NCBI GenBank assembly: GCA_018266395.1
Contig: JAFEAM010000012.1
Coordinates: 62,001 to 126,000 of the forward strand
From: Bacteroidota bacterium
GTDB lineage: Bacteria > Bacteroidota > Bacteroidia > Cytophagales > Cyclobacteriaceae
Reading direction: 5' to 3'
DNA length: 64,000 nucleotides
The notes under the pieces: generated by a model
What the model saw: only the letters and a program-made list of their open reading frames with translations
Told to the model about the DNA's origin: nothing
Databases searched by the model: none
Shown here: positions 1-9,049 of the stretch, piece after piece
How positions within the stretch are numbered: position 1 is the first letter of the stretch
How the letters are laid out: each line of letters opens with the position of its first letter
Translations under genes and position numbers: made by a program

Positions 1-482
1 GATTGGAGCTTCATCCGGTTGAAATGAACCTGAGTGTTCCCGTGAGTGCCATCAGATTTATGCTTACGGCCGAGGCAGCCGCCGCATTTGATGAGTTAAC
101 CCGATCCAATCGTGATAGCCTGCTGACAGATCAAAGGAAGAATGCCTGGCCCAATACCTTCCGCGGTGCGCGATTTATTCCCGCTGTAGACTACATTAAT
201 GCATCCCGCCAACGATACGAACTTGTGCAGGAGTTTCACCGCCTCATCAAAGACTATGATGTAATCATTTCACCCAGCTTCGGAGGCAATCAATTATTGG
301 TCACAAACCTTACAGGAACGCCATGCCTTGTAATGCCTGATGGCTATAATGATCAGAGAACTCCAACAAGCATATCGCTGCTTAGCAAACTGTACGGAGA
401 GGCACCGCTTATTGCACTGGCCCGAGCTTATCAGGAAGCCACCGCCTGGGAGGACAACATTCCTCCGTTATTCAAACCCTAA
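1..482 (+). CDS. Amidase, C-terminal part (cut by window start)
   Basis: The reading frame is open at the left edge, so only the last 160 or so residues are seen. They look like the C-terminal part of an amidase-signature (GatA/AmiC-type) enzyme, which hydrolyses amide bonds with a Ser-cisSer-Lys triad. The visible part has the family's late motif, a YDVIISPSFGG stretch followed by a conserved TNLTGTPCLVMPDG strand. The triad lies in the missing N-terminal part, so substrate and activity cannot be judged. The TTG near position 3 is only the first possible internal start and is not a real gene start. About 170 bases follow before the next gene. Confidence 0.75.
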   Translation, partial: LELHPVEMNLSVPVSAIRFMLTAEAAAAFDELTRSNRDSLLTDQRKNAWPNTFRGARFIPAVDYINASRQRYELVQEFHRLIKDYDVIISPSFGGNQLLVTNLTGTPCLVMPDGYNDQRTPTSISLLSKLYGEAPLIALARAYQEATAWEDNIPPLFKP

Positions 483-649
483 TCATGTTTACCCCCAGAT
501 CATCCAAAAAAGACCGGGAAATGACCAAGGACTGAAAGCTATTCGGTCAAATGCCTTTTGAGTCGATGATAAGATGATATCTATTTGTCAACTTGTACGA
601 ATATTATAAGCCAAACGTTCCAGATCAAAAGCCAATAAACTCCAACCTG

Positions 650-1186
650 ATGAAACGACTAATCTATATTCTGATGATCGCCGTCACGCATCCTGCATTC
701 GCCCAGGTGATAGGAAAAACTTTCCCATTAATGGAGGCTGAAACGGTGGAGGACAAGAAGGTGATTTTACCGGATCAGGCCAAGGGCAAATATACTTTGC
801 TGGGACTCGCCTACTCAAAGAAATCAGAAGATCAGTTGAATACATGGTTTGAACCCATCTTCTACAAATTCGTGCAGAAAGCTGAAGGTTTGCTCGCGGG
901 CATGGGGTATGATGTAAACGTCTACTTCGTTCCCATGTTTACGGGAATTAACGCGGCGGCTACCGGAACTGCCAAAAAGAAAGCCATGAAAAATCTCGAT
1001 CCCCAGTTGTTGCCTTATATCCTCTTTTATAAAGGTGATTTGAAACCTTATAAAGAGGCGCTCGATTTTGAACGCAAGGATACACCCTATTTCTTTGTTC
1101 TGGATACAACAGGAAAGATTGTTTATGCCACCTCAGGTGCATTTAGCGAAGATAAGATGGACAAGATCGAAAGCGTAATTGAATAA
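650..1186 (+). CDS. Exported thioredoxin-fold protein without CxxC
   Basis: A protein of about 178 aa starting at the ATG at 650, chosen because it directly precedes a signal peptide (MKRLIYILMIAV...AFAQ). An upstream TTG at 593 would add 19 unlikely residues. The rest looks like a thioredoxin-like/redoxin fold, possibly the ATP10-like group: a first strand (YTLLGLAYSKKS) at the place where CxxC normally sits, and a cis-proline region DTPYFFVLDTTGKIVY near the end. The active-site cysteines are replaced by SKKS, so a dithiol redox role is unlikely and a binding or chaperone role is possible. Its stop overlaps the start of the next gene (TAATG), so the two are translationally coupled. Confidence 0.55.
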   Translation: MKRLIYILMIAVTHPAFAQVIGKTFPLMEAETVEDKKVILPDQAKGKYTLLGLAYSKKSEDQLNTWFEPIFYKFVQKAEGLLAGMGYDVNVYFVPMFTGINAAATGTAKKKAMKNLDPQLLPYILFYKGDLKPYKEALDFERKDTPYFFVLDTTGKIVYATSGAFSEDKMDKIESVIE

Positions 1187-1677
1187 TGATTGATGAACGC
1201 CGACACATTCAGGCGCCTCTGGTTTACCTGTTACCATGGGCCGAATTGTGTTTTGAAGTATTGCTTGTCGTGGGTTTTGCACTCAAGGTTTTCAATTTGT
1301 ATAACGCGGGGGAAAGTCTGGTTCTGCTAAGTGCAGATGGCCTTGCTATCACTTTCTTCCTTATGGCATTTACATCCGGGAAAGGACTTCAATTCAACTC
1401 AGTACAAAAACCCACTTTCGGGGATCGACTGACGATAATTCTCAGAAGAATTATCTACCTGGGAATTTCCGCCAGTATAGCAGGCATATCGCTCCACTTT
1501 CTTCGTAAGGTCCAGGCAGTCTGGTTTCTCATCGGAGGTCTCGCCTTGCTCATCCTGGCACTTGGCGCCGGGGCTGCCCTGAACAGGGAACATCCGGAAA
1601 GGCTACGCTACTTAAGAGGCTCCATGATCAGAGGGATCCTGTTTCTTGTTATCGCCGGCATCTACGCCGTGTCTTGA
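1186..1677 (+). CDS. Small integral membrane protein, unknown function
   Basis: A 163 aa protein with four or five hydrophobic segments (roughly residues 13-37, 45-62, 88-105, 110-130 and 147-162) and short basic loops, consistent with an inner-membrane protein. I recognise no family. It begins within the stop codon of the thioredoxin-fold gene, so the two are probably made together, and the pair may act jointly at the membrane. No catalytic motif is visible. Confidence 0.5.
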   Translation: MIDERRHIQAPLVYLLPWAELCFEVLLVVGFALKVFNLYNAGESLVLLSADGLAITFFLMAFTSGKGLQFNSVQKPTFGDRLTIILRRIIYLGISASIAGISLHFLRKVQAVWFLIGGLALLILALGAGAALNREHPERLRYLRGSMIRGILFLVIAGIYAVS

Positions 1678-1727
1678 GCCGGGTTTTCTTTCTCAAGGCA
1701 ATAACTTAACTTCCGTCAGATAACTCC

Positions 1728-2432
1728 ATGAGTTTGACGATTCTTCTTGCTCTTGCATTAGCACCTGGCGCCTGCATTATATTTTATATCTACGTGAAGG
1801 ACCGGTACGAGAAGGAACCGATCCGTCTGCTGGCCATGGCATTTGGGCTGGGAATTGTCAGCACCTTCATCACCCTGATCATCAGCCTCCCGTTAGATGC
1901 GTGGATACCTATTGAAGAGCACGACCTGCGTGCGGAAGCAGTTCATGCATTTCTTCTTGTGGCGCTCGTTGAAGAATTCAGCAAGTTCATATTTCTTCGC
2001 TGGGTATTTTTCAAAAATCCCAACTTCAATGAACCCTTTGACGGAATTGTTTACTCCATCATGATTGGAATGGGGTTCGCTACCTTTGAAAATATTCTAT
2101 ATGTGATAGACGGCGGATTAGAAACCGCCATTCTTCGGATGTTCACGGCTGTACCAGCTCACGCGACATTTGCGGTATTGATGGGATATTATGTAGGTCG
2201 TCAAAAATTTGAACAAGACAAACCCTACTTGTCCTTTTTGGGATTGATCGCAGCAGTCCTCTTCCACGGAGCATACGACTATTGCTGGTTTGTATCTTAT
2301 GTACCAGGCATCTGGCTGGGCGCGATCGTTTCATTGGTGATAGGCGTTGCCCTTTCGCGCAAAGCTATTGTAGTTCAGCAAGAGGCCTCACCTTTCAGGA
2401 ATCCGGATCCGCCATCAAATGCAGCAATATGA
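1728..2432 (+). CDS. PrsW-family intramembrane metalloprotease
   Basis: A 234 aa polytopic membrane protein of the PrsW/CPBP-like glutamic intramembrane protease group. The family's four motifs are all present: an EExxK (VEEFSK) in the third hydrophobic segment, FEN (FATFENILY), HATF in the next helix, and HGAYDY near the C-terminus. These supply the Glu and His residues expected at the active site. B. subtilis PrsW cleaves the anti-sigma factor RsiW; the target here is unknown. It follows the small membrane-protein pair by 50 bases on the same strand and converges on the ompH end of the envelope operon, with a hairpin between them. Confidence 0.8.
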   Translation: MSLTILLALALAPGACIIFYIYVKDRYEKEPIRLLAMAFGLGIVSTFITLIISLPLDAWIPIEEHDLRAEAVHAFLLVALVEEFSKFIFLRWVFFKNPNFNEPFDGIVYSIMIGMGFATFENILYVIDGGLETAILRMFTAVPAHATFAVLMGYYVGRQKFEQDKPYLSFLGLIAAVLFHGAYDYCWFVSYVPGIWLGAIVSLVIGVALSRKAIVVQQEASPFRNPDPPSNAAI

Positions 2433-2452
2433 ACTATCGTCACAACCTGCAA

Positions 2453-2479
2453 TGAAAAAGCCCGGTGATTGCCGGGCTT
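2453..2479 (-). terminator. Intrinsic terminator of the bamA-ompH operon
   Basis: An 8-bp perfect stem (AAGCCCGG at 2458-2465, CCGGGCTT at 2472-2479) closes a 6-base loop. Read on the minus strand it is followed by CTTTTTCATT, giving the U-run of a Rho-independent terminator 23 bases after the ompH stop. On the plus strand it also sits just past the PrsW stop but lacks a good U-run, so it should work mainly for the minus-strand operon. Confidence 0.8.
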
Positions 2480-2501
2480 CTTCACTTAACGCTTTTTGAG
2501 G

Positions 2502-3077
2502 CTATTTCTTTGGCTGCACGGTGGTTGATGCAGTCGGCGTGATGCCAAGCTTCTTCAGCACCAGTGTGGAGATATTGTACTTTTCATCATTGTATAGAAG
2601 AATATCACCGCCTCCAACAAGCTGCGGGTTGATGATGAAAGAGTAGCCATTTTCTTTGGCCACTTCCTCAATGGCTTTGCCAACTTTTGCATAAACCGGT
2701 TCCATCAGATCGCTCTGCTTCTTTCTGAGTGAGGCCTCTGCATCCTGCTGAAACTTCTGAATGTTCTCCTGAAGTTGTGTAAGCTCAGTCTCTTTGTCTC
2801 TCCTTACGGCATCCACCATGGTAGACGCGCTGGCCTGGTAGGTTTTGAGTTTGGTCTCATATTCCTTGTATTTTGCCTGAAGCTGGGACTGCAGTTGATC
2901 TCCATGGGTTTTGAGGTCATTATCAATCTGCTTGAATTCAGGCAGCTGGCTGAAGATGTAATCCCATTCTGCATAGCCGATTTTCTGAACCACCGGCTGC
3001 GTTTGTGTGGTAGTGGTTTGCGCGGTAGCCCCGATAGAAACCAGACTTACCAGAAGAATCACGAAAAGAGTTCTCAT
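2502..3077 (-). CDS. OmpH/Skp family periplasmic chaperone (copy 2)
   Basis: A 191 aa protein with a signal peptide (MRTLFVILLVSLVSIGATAQ) and the Skp/OmpH pattern: a short beta core (KIGYAEWDYIFSQLPEF), a long charged helical arm at about residues 55-125 rich in K, E and Q, and a return to the core (NGYSFIINPQLVGGGDILLYND). Skp trimers hold unfolded outer-membrane proteins for BamA. It lies 13 bases after a second OmpH copy and is the last gene of the operon, just before the terminator. The C-terminal tail (ITPTASTTVQPKK) is short and disordered. Confidence 0.9.
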   Translation of the reverse strand: MRTLFVILLVSLVSIGATAQTTTTQTQPVVQKIGYAEWDYIFSQLPEFKQIDNDLKTHGDQLQSQLQAKYKEYETKLKTYQASASTMVDAVRRDKETELTQLQENIQKFQQDAEASLRKKQSDLMEPVYAKVGKAIEEVAKENGYSFIINPQLVGGGDILLYNDEKYNISTLVLKKLGITPTASTTVQPKK

Positions 3078-3090
3078 TGTCTATTTTGAT

Positions 3091-3624
3091 TTATTTTACT
3101 TTATCATTCGGATCCCCGAGTCCCAGTTCTTCCAGGACAAAGTCGGTATAGTCATGTCGGGGATCCGTGTAAATCATGACCAGCTCCGAAGACTTGTCAA
3201 AGATGATGGCCAATCTGTTCTGTTTGGCCACTTTCTCAACTGCCTCAAAGATTTTATCCTGCAAAGGTTTAATCAATTCTTGTTTTTTCAAAAAAAATAG
3301 CCCTCCAAAGCCAAATACCTTGCGCTGGTACTCTTTCAGCTCCGCTTCCTTCTTATGAATCAACCCCAGCCGTTCCTCTTTCATCTGCTCTGTAAGAAGG
3401 ACTTCCTCGGCCTTAAGCGCTGCATACATCGTTTCCACGTTCCGGGACATATCCTCCACTTCCTTCTGCCACCCGCTTGAAAGCTGATCTATTTCACTCT
3501 GCGCCTTGGCATATTCCGGCATTTTGGTCAAAATGAAGTTGGTATCGATATACCCGAACTTCTGAGCTACGGCAAAATTCAAGCCGAAGAGCAAAAAAGC
3601 AGCAGACAGCGTCAAAAACCTCAT
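3091..3624 (-). CDS. OmpH/Skp family periplasmic chaperone (copy 1)
   Basis: A 177 aa Skp/OmpH-type chaperone. The start at 3624 (MRFLTLSAAFLLFGLNFAVAQ) is preferred over one 33 codons upstream because it begins the signal peptide and lies one base after the bamA stop. It has the core YIDTNFILTKMPEY, a helical arm (about residues 45-105), then NRLAIIFDKSSELVMIYTDPRHDYTDFVLEELG. It presumably delivers outer-membrane proteins to the BamA encoded directly upstream. Two tandem copies after bamA are common in Bacteroidota; the two here differ clearly in sequence. Confidence 0.9.
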   Translation of the reverse strand: MRFLTLSAAFLLFGLNFAVAQKFGYIDTNFILTKMPEYAKAQSEIDQLSSGWQKEVEDMSRNVETMYAALKAEEVLLTEQMKEERLGLIHKKEAELKEYQRKVFGFGGLFFLKKQELIKPLQDKIFEAVEKVAKQNRLAIIFDKSSELVMIYTDPRHDYTDFVLEELGLGDPNDKVK

Positions 3625-3625
3625 T

Positions 3626-6340
3626 CTAGCGGATTTGCTGACCAATCGTGAAGTGGAACTGGGCACCACTCTTCTGGGTTGCCCCCGGCAGCGTATCAAA
3701 GCCGTATGCCCAGTTAAGGCCAATCAGACCAAAGGCGGGCATAAAAATACGGGCTCCCACACCGGCAGACCTGTAGGACCTAAACGGATTAAAGTCGTAA
3801 TAATTGTTCCAATTGTTACCCGCTTCAGCAAATGCCATTGTATAAATAGTGGCTGTCTGCCCGGTTGTGATGGGATATCTCAACTCCATTACAACCTTGT
3901 CGTAGACAATCCCTCCTTCAATGCTAGTGGACGACTGCGAATTTCTCAATGCATAAAGTGGCGGTGTCACAAGGTTGTCGCCATACCCCCTGAGACCGAC
4001 AATTTCCTGGCCCAGCACATATGAGTTGAATCCTCCGGCCAAACCCGCACCGCCCATAAAGAAGCGTTCAAAAGGTCCGGGAGGAAGGCGCTTATCGTAC
4101 GCCCCTATGAAGCCAAAGTGCGCCCTTGTCTCCAACACGAGGCTTCTCCCCTCAGGCTTATTGCTTCCCAACAACTTGATGTAAAACTTGCTGTCAAACA
4201 TCAACTTGTACAACTCGAGCCACTTGTACCGCTCATTTATATCGCTGTAGTAAGAAGGATCCCTGAATGACGAATAGGGCGGGGTGACAGACAAACTGAG
4301 TGATATCTGAGAACCTGAAGTCGGATACATCGGATTGTCAATGCTGTTCCTGGACAAGGTGGTATTCAGCATGATGCTGTTTGTCTGACCCACTGCAGGA
4401 AGCGCTGTACTTCCGTAGAGATAGTTATTGTAGTTGTAGACGAGGAATGAAAGGCTGTTTGACAATGTGAAATAGTTGTCAGGCCACTCCAGCCGTCTGC
4501 CCAAAGAAAGTGTCAGGCCATTTTGCTGCAATGAGAAGTCATTGGTGAATTCATAATTGCTGTTTGGTCTTCGGGAAATCGAGTGTGTCAAACTGATGGT
4601 AAATGAGTTGGGCTTCCTGCCGCCCAGCCAGGGCTCGGTGAAAGAAAGACTGTAGCTCTGATAGGACTGACCGTTGGCTTGCGCCTGAATGCTCAACTTC
4701 TGACCGTCGCCTACTGGCAACGGTCTCCACTTCTTGAAGTTCGGCACGTTGCGCATGGAGAAGTTGTTGAAGGTCAGGCCGACTGTTCCAACAAATCCAT
4801 AGTAGCCTCCCCAGCCACCTGATAACTGGATCTGGTCATTGGACTGTTCTACAAGTTTCCACTCGATGTCTACTGTGCCTTTCTGGGGATTGGGCCTTAC
4901 ATCAGGTTCCACTTTTTGCGGATTGAAATATCCCATAGTGGAAAGCATTTGTTGGGTGCGGATAATGTCAGACCTGCGGAACTTCTGCCCCGGAACGGTA
5001 CTGAGTTCACGCCGGATTACGTGATCACTCGTCCGTTCATTTCCGCTGATCAATACCTTGTCAATCGTAGCTTGTTCTCCCTCGAAAATCCTCATCTCGA
5101 CATCTATTGAATCGCCAACGATGGCCACTTCAACCGGAACAACGCGGAAGAACAGATAACCGTCATCCATATAGAGTCCGCTGATGTCTGCTCCCTTGGG
5201 ATTGAAGGAAGTCTTCTTGTCGATCAAATCACGGTTGTAAACATCACCCTTCTTGATATCAAGGATCTTGTTCAGCGTAGCTGTTGTATGTATGTAATTA
5301 CCTGTCCAGATGATGTTGCGGAAATAGTATTTCCTGCCTTCATATACCTTCAACACCACATCGATGCTGTTCCCGCCATGCTTGACAATGGAGTCTGAAA
5401 GAATATCGGCATCCCTGTAACCTTGCGTATTATAATAATCCAAAACCTTCTTCTTGTCCTCATCAAATTCATTTTTGAGGAACTTCGAAGCATTGAAAAA
5501 ATTAAGTTTCACGTTGTGGTTGATGAACTCCTTGATCTGCGCAAACGTAAGCTTGCGGCTCGAGTCCAATGCCGCTTTGTATTTCCGTGGCGGCGTACTG
5601 GTAATGGCACTGATGATGGTGCGATGAAGAGACACCCTGGCGTGTTCATGCGTCTTCTTCATCTTCTTTTTTAAATCGGTGTCAGAAATCATCTTGTTGC
5701 CTTCAAAACGAATTTCATTGATCCTGACCTTAGTCTTCAAATCCACGTTGATCCTGAGCCGAACTCCGCCGCGGTTCAGGGTGTCATGTTCCTGAATAAT
5801 CTTTACATCAGTGTTGAGGAAGCCCTTCTTGGAGAAGAACTTCTTCACGGAAAGTTCCGTGTTCCTGATCATGGCATCGTTCACAATCTTTCCCTTAATC
5901 AACTTAAGATCATCCTTCAAAGAAGACTGTCTTGATTTGTTGATCCCAACAAAATAGAAATCTGTCAACCGTGGCCGTTCAGCGAGATTGATTATCAAAT
6001 AGGCGTTGAGTCCTTCGAGTCGTTCCACGCTGATACTGACATCACCTACCAACCCGTGCTTCCAGAGTTTCCGGATTGCCGAGGCAATTTGATCGCCTGG
6101 AATCTTGATCTTATCCCCGATCTTCAGACCTGTAAGTGAAATCAAAGCATTCTTGTCCAGCACATTCAATCCGGTGATATCAATACCAGCTATGAAATAT
6201 TCTGAAGGGCTGCTGTAATTCAGTTTGCCTTCCGTTATGGGCGAACTGTCCTGCGCCTTATCCCGGTTTCTGCGGAATTGAGCGGTAGCCGAAGTCCAGC
6301 ATACCATGACAAGCAAAAACACAAAGAAAAGCTTCCGCAT
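3626..6340 (-). CDS. bamA: Outer membrane assembly factor BamA
   Basis: A 904 aa Omp85 protein that inserts beta-barrels into the outer membrane. A signal peptide (to about residue 20) is followed by tandem POTRA domains to about residue 500 (for example ITGLNVLDKNALISLTGLKIGD and VLISGNERTSDHVIRRELSTVPGQKFRRSDI) and then a 16-strand-type barrel with the Omp85 lid motif in the VRGYG-like stretch GLRGYGDNLV. The length fits Bacteroidota BamA, which is longer than the 810-residue E. coli protein. It starts 7 bases after uppS and ends one base before the first ompH, so all are probably one transcript. Confidence 0.96.
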   Translation of the reverse strand: MRKLFFVFLLVMVCWTSATAQFRRNRDKAQDSSPITEGKLNYSSPSEYFIAGIDITGLNVLDKNALISLTGLKIGDKIKIPGDQIASAIRKLWKHGLVGDVSISVERLEGLNAYLIINLAERPRLTDFYFVGINKSRQSSLKDDLKLIKGKIVNDAMIRNTELSVKKFFSKKGFLNTDVKIIQEHDTLNRGGVRLRINVDLKTKVRINEIRFEGNKMISDTDLKKKMKKTHEHARVSLHRTIISAITSTPPRKYKAALDSSRKLTFAQIKEFINHNVKLNFFNASKFLKNEFDEDKKKVLDYYNTQGYRDADILSDSIVKHGGNSIDVVLKVYEGRKYYFRNIIWTGNYIHTTATLNKILDIKKGDVYNRDLIDKKTSFNPKGADISGLYMDDGYLFFRVVPVEVAIVGDSIDVEMRIFEGEQATIDKVLISGNERTSDHVIRRELSTVPGQKFRRSDIIRTQQMLSTMGYFNPQKVEPDVRPNPQKGTVDIEWKLVEQSNDQIQLSGGWGGYYGFVGTVGLTFNNFSMRNVPNFKKWRPLPVGDGQKLSIQAQANGQSYQSYSLSFTEPWLGGRKPNSFTISLTHSISRRPNSNYEFTNDFSLQQNGLTLSLGRRLEWPDNYFTLSNSLSFLVYNYNNYLYGSTALPAVGQTNSIMLNTTLSRNSIDNPMYPTSGSQISLSLSVTPPYSSFRDPSYYSDINERYKWLELYKLMFDSKFYIKLLGSNKPEGRSLVLETRAHFGFIGAYDKRLPPGPFERFFMGGAGLAGGFNSYVLGQEIVGLRGYGDNLVTPPLYALRNSQSSTSIEGGIVYDKVVMELRYPITTGQTATIYTMAFAEAGNNWNNYYDFNPFRSYRSAGVGARIFMPAFGLIGLNWAYGFDTLPGATQKSGAQFHFTIGQQIR

Positions 6341-6347
6341 CGATCGA

Positions 6348-7121
6348 TCAGGTATTCGGTTCTAATACTCTCCCAAATCTTCTTTCTCTGTGCTGGTACG
6401 CGTGGATAGCCTCATACAGGTCTTCCTTTCGGAAATCAGGCCACAGGGTTTTCGTGATGAAGATTTCGGTGTAGGCAATTTGCCAAAGGAGGAAATTGCT
6501 GACTCTCATTTCGCCGCTTGTACGGATCAGCAACTCCGGGTCCGGGATTCCGGCTGTCTCCAATGCAGCGGAGAAGGTTCTTTCATCAATATCTTCGGAA
6601 TGGAGTCTTCCGCGCTGAACATCGTCGGCAAGCTTGCGCGCTGCTTTAAGAATTTCCCATCGGCCACTGTAGTTCAAGGCAAGAAGAACGGTGAGACCAA
6701 GGTTATTTCTTGTCAACTGCTGAGCTTCTTCGAGGTTGCGCTGGCAGGCTTTTGGCAGATGAGAAATGTCCCCGATTGTCCTCAACCTTACCTGATTGTC
6801 CATTAGGTGATTGATCTCCTTCTTGAGGGTGTTTACCAGCAACTCCATAAGCCCGTCCACCTCTTCCTTTGGGCGGCCCCAGTTCTCAGTACTGAATGCA
6901 TACAAAGTCAGGTATTTGATCCCCAACTCACCGCAGCCTTCGGTCACATCTGTAACAGCCTGAATGGCATTTCGATGACCAAAAATGCGAGCTGCACCTT
7001 TGCGTTTTGCCCATCGTCCATTCCCATCCATGATAATGGCAATGTGCAGAGGCAGGTTATTAGCGTCGATTTGATCCTTGAAAGAAGCCACAGGACCGCA
7101 AAAGTAGGCTATTTTGGACAT
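6348..7121 (-). CDS. uppS: Isoprenyl transferase (undecaprenyl diphosphate synthase)
   Basis: A 257 aa cis-prenyltransferase that makes the C55 carrier lipid for peptidoglycan and O-antigen. Diagnostic motifs are IIMDGNGRWAKRKG with the catalytic Asp, YAFSTENWGRP, and the C-terminal DPELLIRTSGEMRVSNFLLWQ with the conserved RTSGE-R-SNF pattern. The ATG at 7121 leaves about 28 residues before the catalytic Asp, slightly longer than usual. Its place directly before bamA couples wall-lipid supply with outer-membrane assembly, as in many Bacteroidota. Confidence 0.95.
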   Translation of the reverse strand: MSKIAYFCGPVASFKDQIDANNLPLHIAIIMDGNGRWAKRKGAARIFGHRNAIQAVTDVTEGCGELGIKYLTLYAFSTENWGRPKEEVDGLMELLVNTLKKEINHLMDNQVRLRTIGDISHLPKACQRNLEEAQQLTRNNLGLTVLLALNYSGRWEILKAARKLADDVQRGRLHSEDIDERTFSAALETAGIPDPELLIRTSGEMRVSNFLLWQIAYTEIFITKTLWPDFRKEDLYEAIHAYQHRERRFGRVLEPNT

Positions 7122-7198
7122 TTGCGCACTATTGTGTTGCCCTATTCCAGGCTAATGAAGATGCGCTACGGGCCCAAATGGTTGCCCCACCCTCTCAC

Positions 7199-7903
7199 CT
7201 ACTTGTAGGGATTTCTTGGGCAAGGAATGTCGTAAAATGTCTTCGTTATAGAGATCCCAAGGAAATAGTAGGTGTCGTAGTCAAACTTGTTGCCATACTG
7301 GTAGTTTTTCTGAGAAGGATCTCCATCAGAGATATTATCCAGGTAGTCGAAGAAAGTCTTGCGGACTCCGAATTCCAGGGCCAGGTAGTACTTGGGATTC
7401 AGCACATATTTGATCCCTCCGCCGAATGGAATACTCATTTGCACGTTACTATATTGAACAGTCTTGTTTGGGTTCCCCGAAATTGTGAACAAGCCCAAAC
7501 CGGCAAAAAGGTAGGGCGTGAATCTGAGCCTCCTCCGGTCTTCCCGCCAATCAAGGAAGTGGTATTCATAGACACCGGACAATTCAGTGAGGAAAATGTC
7601 AAAGGATGCTTTGCGCTGAGCAGCAAAGGCATCAATGGGAGCTCGGGTATCGCTGGCACTTAACTTTCCAGCTGTAAATGACGCCCTGAAACTTACCACT
7701 TTGCTCACGTTGGAGCGGTAGATCACAGTTGCCGCGGGCTGAGAAAAGGCAAAGTTGTAATTTCTGACCAGGTCACCTGTGTAATTGAACGTTCCAAGCC
7801 CGAAGCCGACTTCAGACCGTTGCTGAATCTGGGCGTCAACCTTTGCCTGGATAATCAGTATGAAGGCTGCCAACAAAACGTTGAAGCCTGTTTTCCGGAT
7901 CAT
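7199..7903 (-). CDS. DUF6089 outer-membrane beta-barrel protein (short copy)
   Basis: A 234 aa predicted outer-membrane barrel: a signal peptide (to about residue 25, ...KVDAQ) and alternating amphipathic strands such as EVGFGLGTFNYTGDL, FTPYLFAGLGLFTI, IPFGGGIKYVL and YYLALEFGVRKTFFDYLD. The pattern matches the DUF6089 family, typically found between nadK and bamA in Bacteroidota. Function is unknown; position suggests an envelope-biogenesis accessory role. The ATG overlaps the stop of the longer paralogue upstream by four bases (ATGA). Confidence 0.75.
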   Translation of the reverse strand: MIRKTGFNVLLAAFILIIQAKVDAQIQQRSEVGFGLGTFNYTGDLVRNYNFAFSQPAATVIYRSNVSKVVSFRASFTAGKLSASDTRAPIDAFAAQRKASFDIFLTELSGVYEYHFLDWREDRRRLRFTPYLFAGLGLFTISGNPNKTVQYSNVQMSIPFGGGIKYVLNPKYYLALEFGVRKTFFDYLDNISDGDPSQKNYQYGNKFDYDTYYFLGISITKTFYDIPCPRNPYK

Positions 7904-8958
7904 CTGAATTTAGCTCTGTGAAATGTAGCATTCAGAATGTAAGTCAGCTTGATGCTTGTTACCATATAAACATCATTCTGATTTTTGCTGCCACGTTTAT
8001 TCGTGGGATACTCCGAACCATACCCAGCCTCAACATTTACTCCAGGGATGCCGGAAGGAACAGGATTTGGCGGATTCCCGTTGTAAAGTTCGTTTGTCCT
8101 GTATGACATGGCCTGCGCAAGAGGCGAATTCAGCTTGGTCAGCGAAACGTAATTCTGACTGACATCATCAAGATAATCAGTGAATGTGTAACGGAAACCA
8201 AGGTCAGCCCACAAGTCCATAACTTCATTTAGCTTAAAACGCGCGCCTAGCCCAAATGGTATAGCCATCTGCAACAAAGAATATGGCTTTATTCCGTAGT
8301 TCACATCCGTACTGGCAAGATTGGAGTACTGGCCCTCGGTACCCAACGGTCTTAAGTCAACATACTTGCCTGCTTCCGGAAGGGGGTTCCCCTGCAAGTC
8401 TGTCGACGGCGCTTTTGCCTGCGGATTGTGAAGAAACAAGGTCACTCCTACATATGCGTAAGGTGTCCACTTCACCCGGCTGACATAGGTGGATTGGTTT
8501 TCAAACAAGTCGAACACACCAACAACGGTCAATTCCTTGATATGATTGCGAAATGAGAGATTTCGTTTGTACCGGTAAACGCCATTGCTAAGATCCGACT
8601 GCTTGGCTGACTCCGCATCAGATCCACTGATGGTACCATACATGAAAGAAGCCTGAAGCGAATATCTTGGTCCGAAACGGTGTGTGAATGAGATACCAAA
8701 GCCCGGCTTAGTGAATGAAATATCTGTGCTGGCCTTTGATGGGGATGGTGACAAATCGCCGTAGTAATTAAGGGCATTGACAGAAATTCCGATAGAATTA
8801 TACCGGTTGGCTTTACTGAACTTGGATTTCTTTCCTCGATATCCGGCCATCCGCTTGTTATCATGCTTGATAGTCTTGCGGTTAAACTGCGCATAACCAG
8901 AATTCATAGTCAGCAGGATGACTATTGACAGCATGCATACAAGTCGCAGATTCTTCAT
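7900..8958 (-). CDS. DUF6089 outer-membrane beta-barrel protein (long copy)
   Basis: A 352 aa relative of the next gene. The start at 8958 (MKNLRLVCMLSIVILLTMNSGYAQ) is preferred to one seven codons upstream because it begins the signal peptide. After a basic segment (KTIKHDNKRMAGYRGKKSKFSK) come barrel strands similar in order to the short copy: YNSIGISVNALNYYGDL, TPYAYVGVTLFLH, AIPFGLGARFKL, LWADLGFRYTFTDYLDDVS. Two long insertions near residues 175-215 and 270-320 account for the extra length and probably form extracellular loops. It is translationally coupled to the short copy, and tandem duplication then divergence is the likely origin. Confidence 0.72.
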   Translation of the reverse strand: MKNLRLVCMLSIVILLTMNSGYAQFNRKTIKHDNKRMAGYRGKKSKFSKANRYNSIGISVNALNYYGDLSPSPSKASTDISFTKPGFGISFTHRFGPRYSLQASFMYGTISGSDAESAKQSDLSNGVYRYKRNLSFRNHIKELTVVGVFDLFENQSTYVSRVKWTPYAYVGVTLFLHNPQAKAPSTDLQGNPLPEAGKYVDLRPLGTEGQYSNLASTDVNYGIKPYSLLQMAIPFGLGARFKLNEVMDLWADLGFRYTFTDYLDDVSQNYVSLTKLNSPLAQAMSYRTNELYNGNPPNPVPSGIPGVNVEAGYGSEYPTNKRGSKNQNDVYMVTSIKLTYILNATFHRAKFR

Positions 8959-9049
8959 GGTCAGATCGACGAACAACAAATGTATGAAATAACCATCTAA
9001 TTATTAGGTGTTTGATGCCGGATACCTTAAAGAGGTAAGCGGGTCGCAA

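Noticed and set aside
483-649. Possible small gene or RNA in the gap after the amidase
   Set aside because: Short frames there overlap the amidase end in another frame and no hairpin or promoter stands out.
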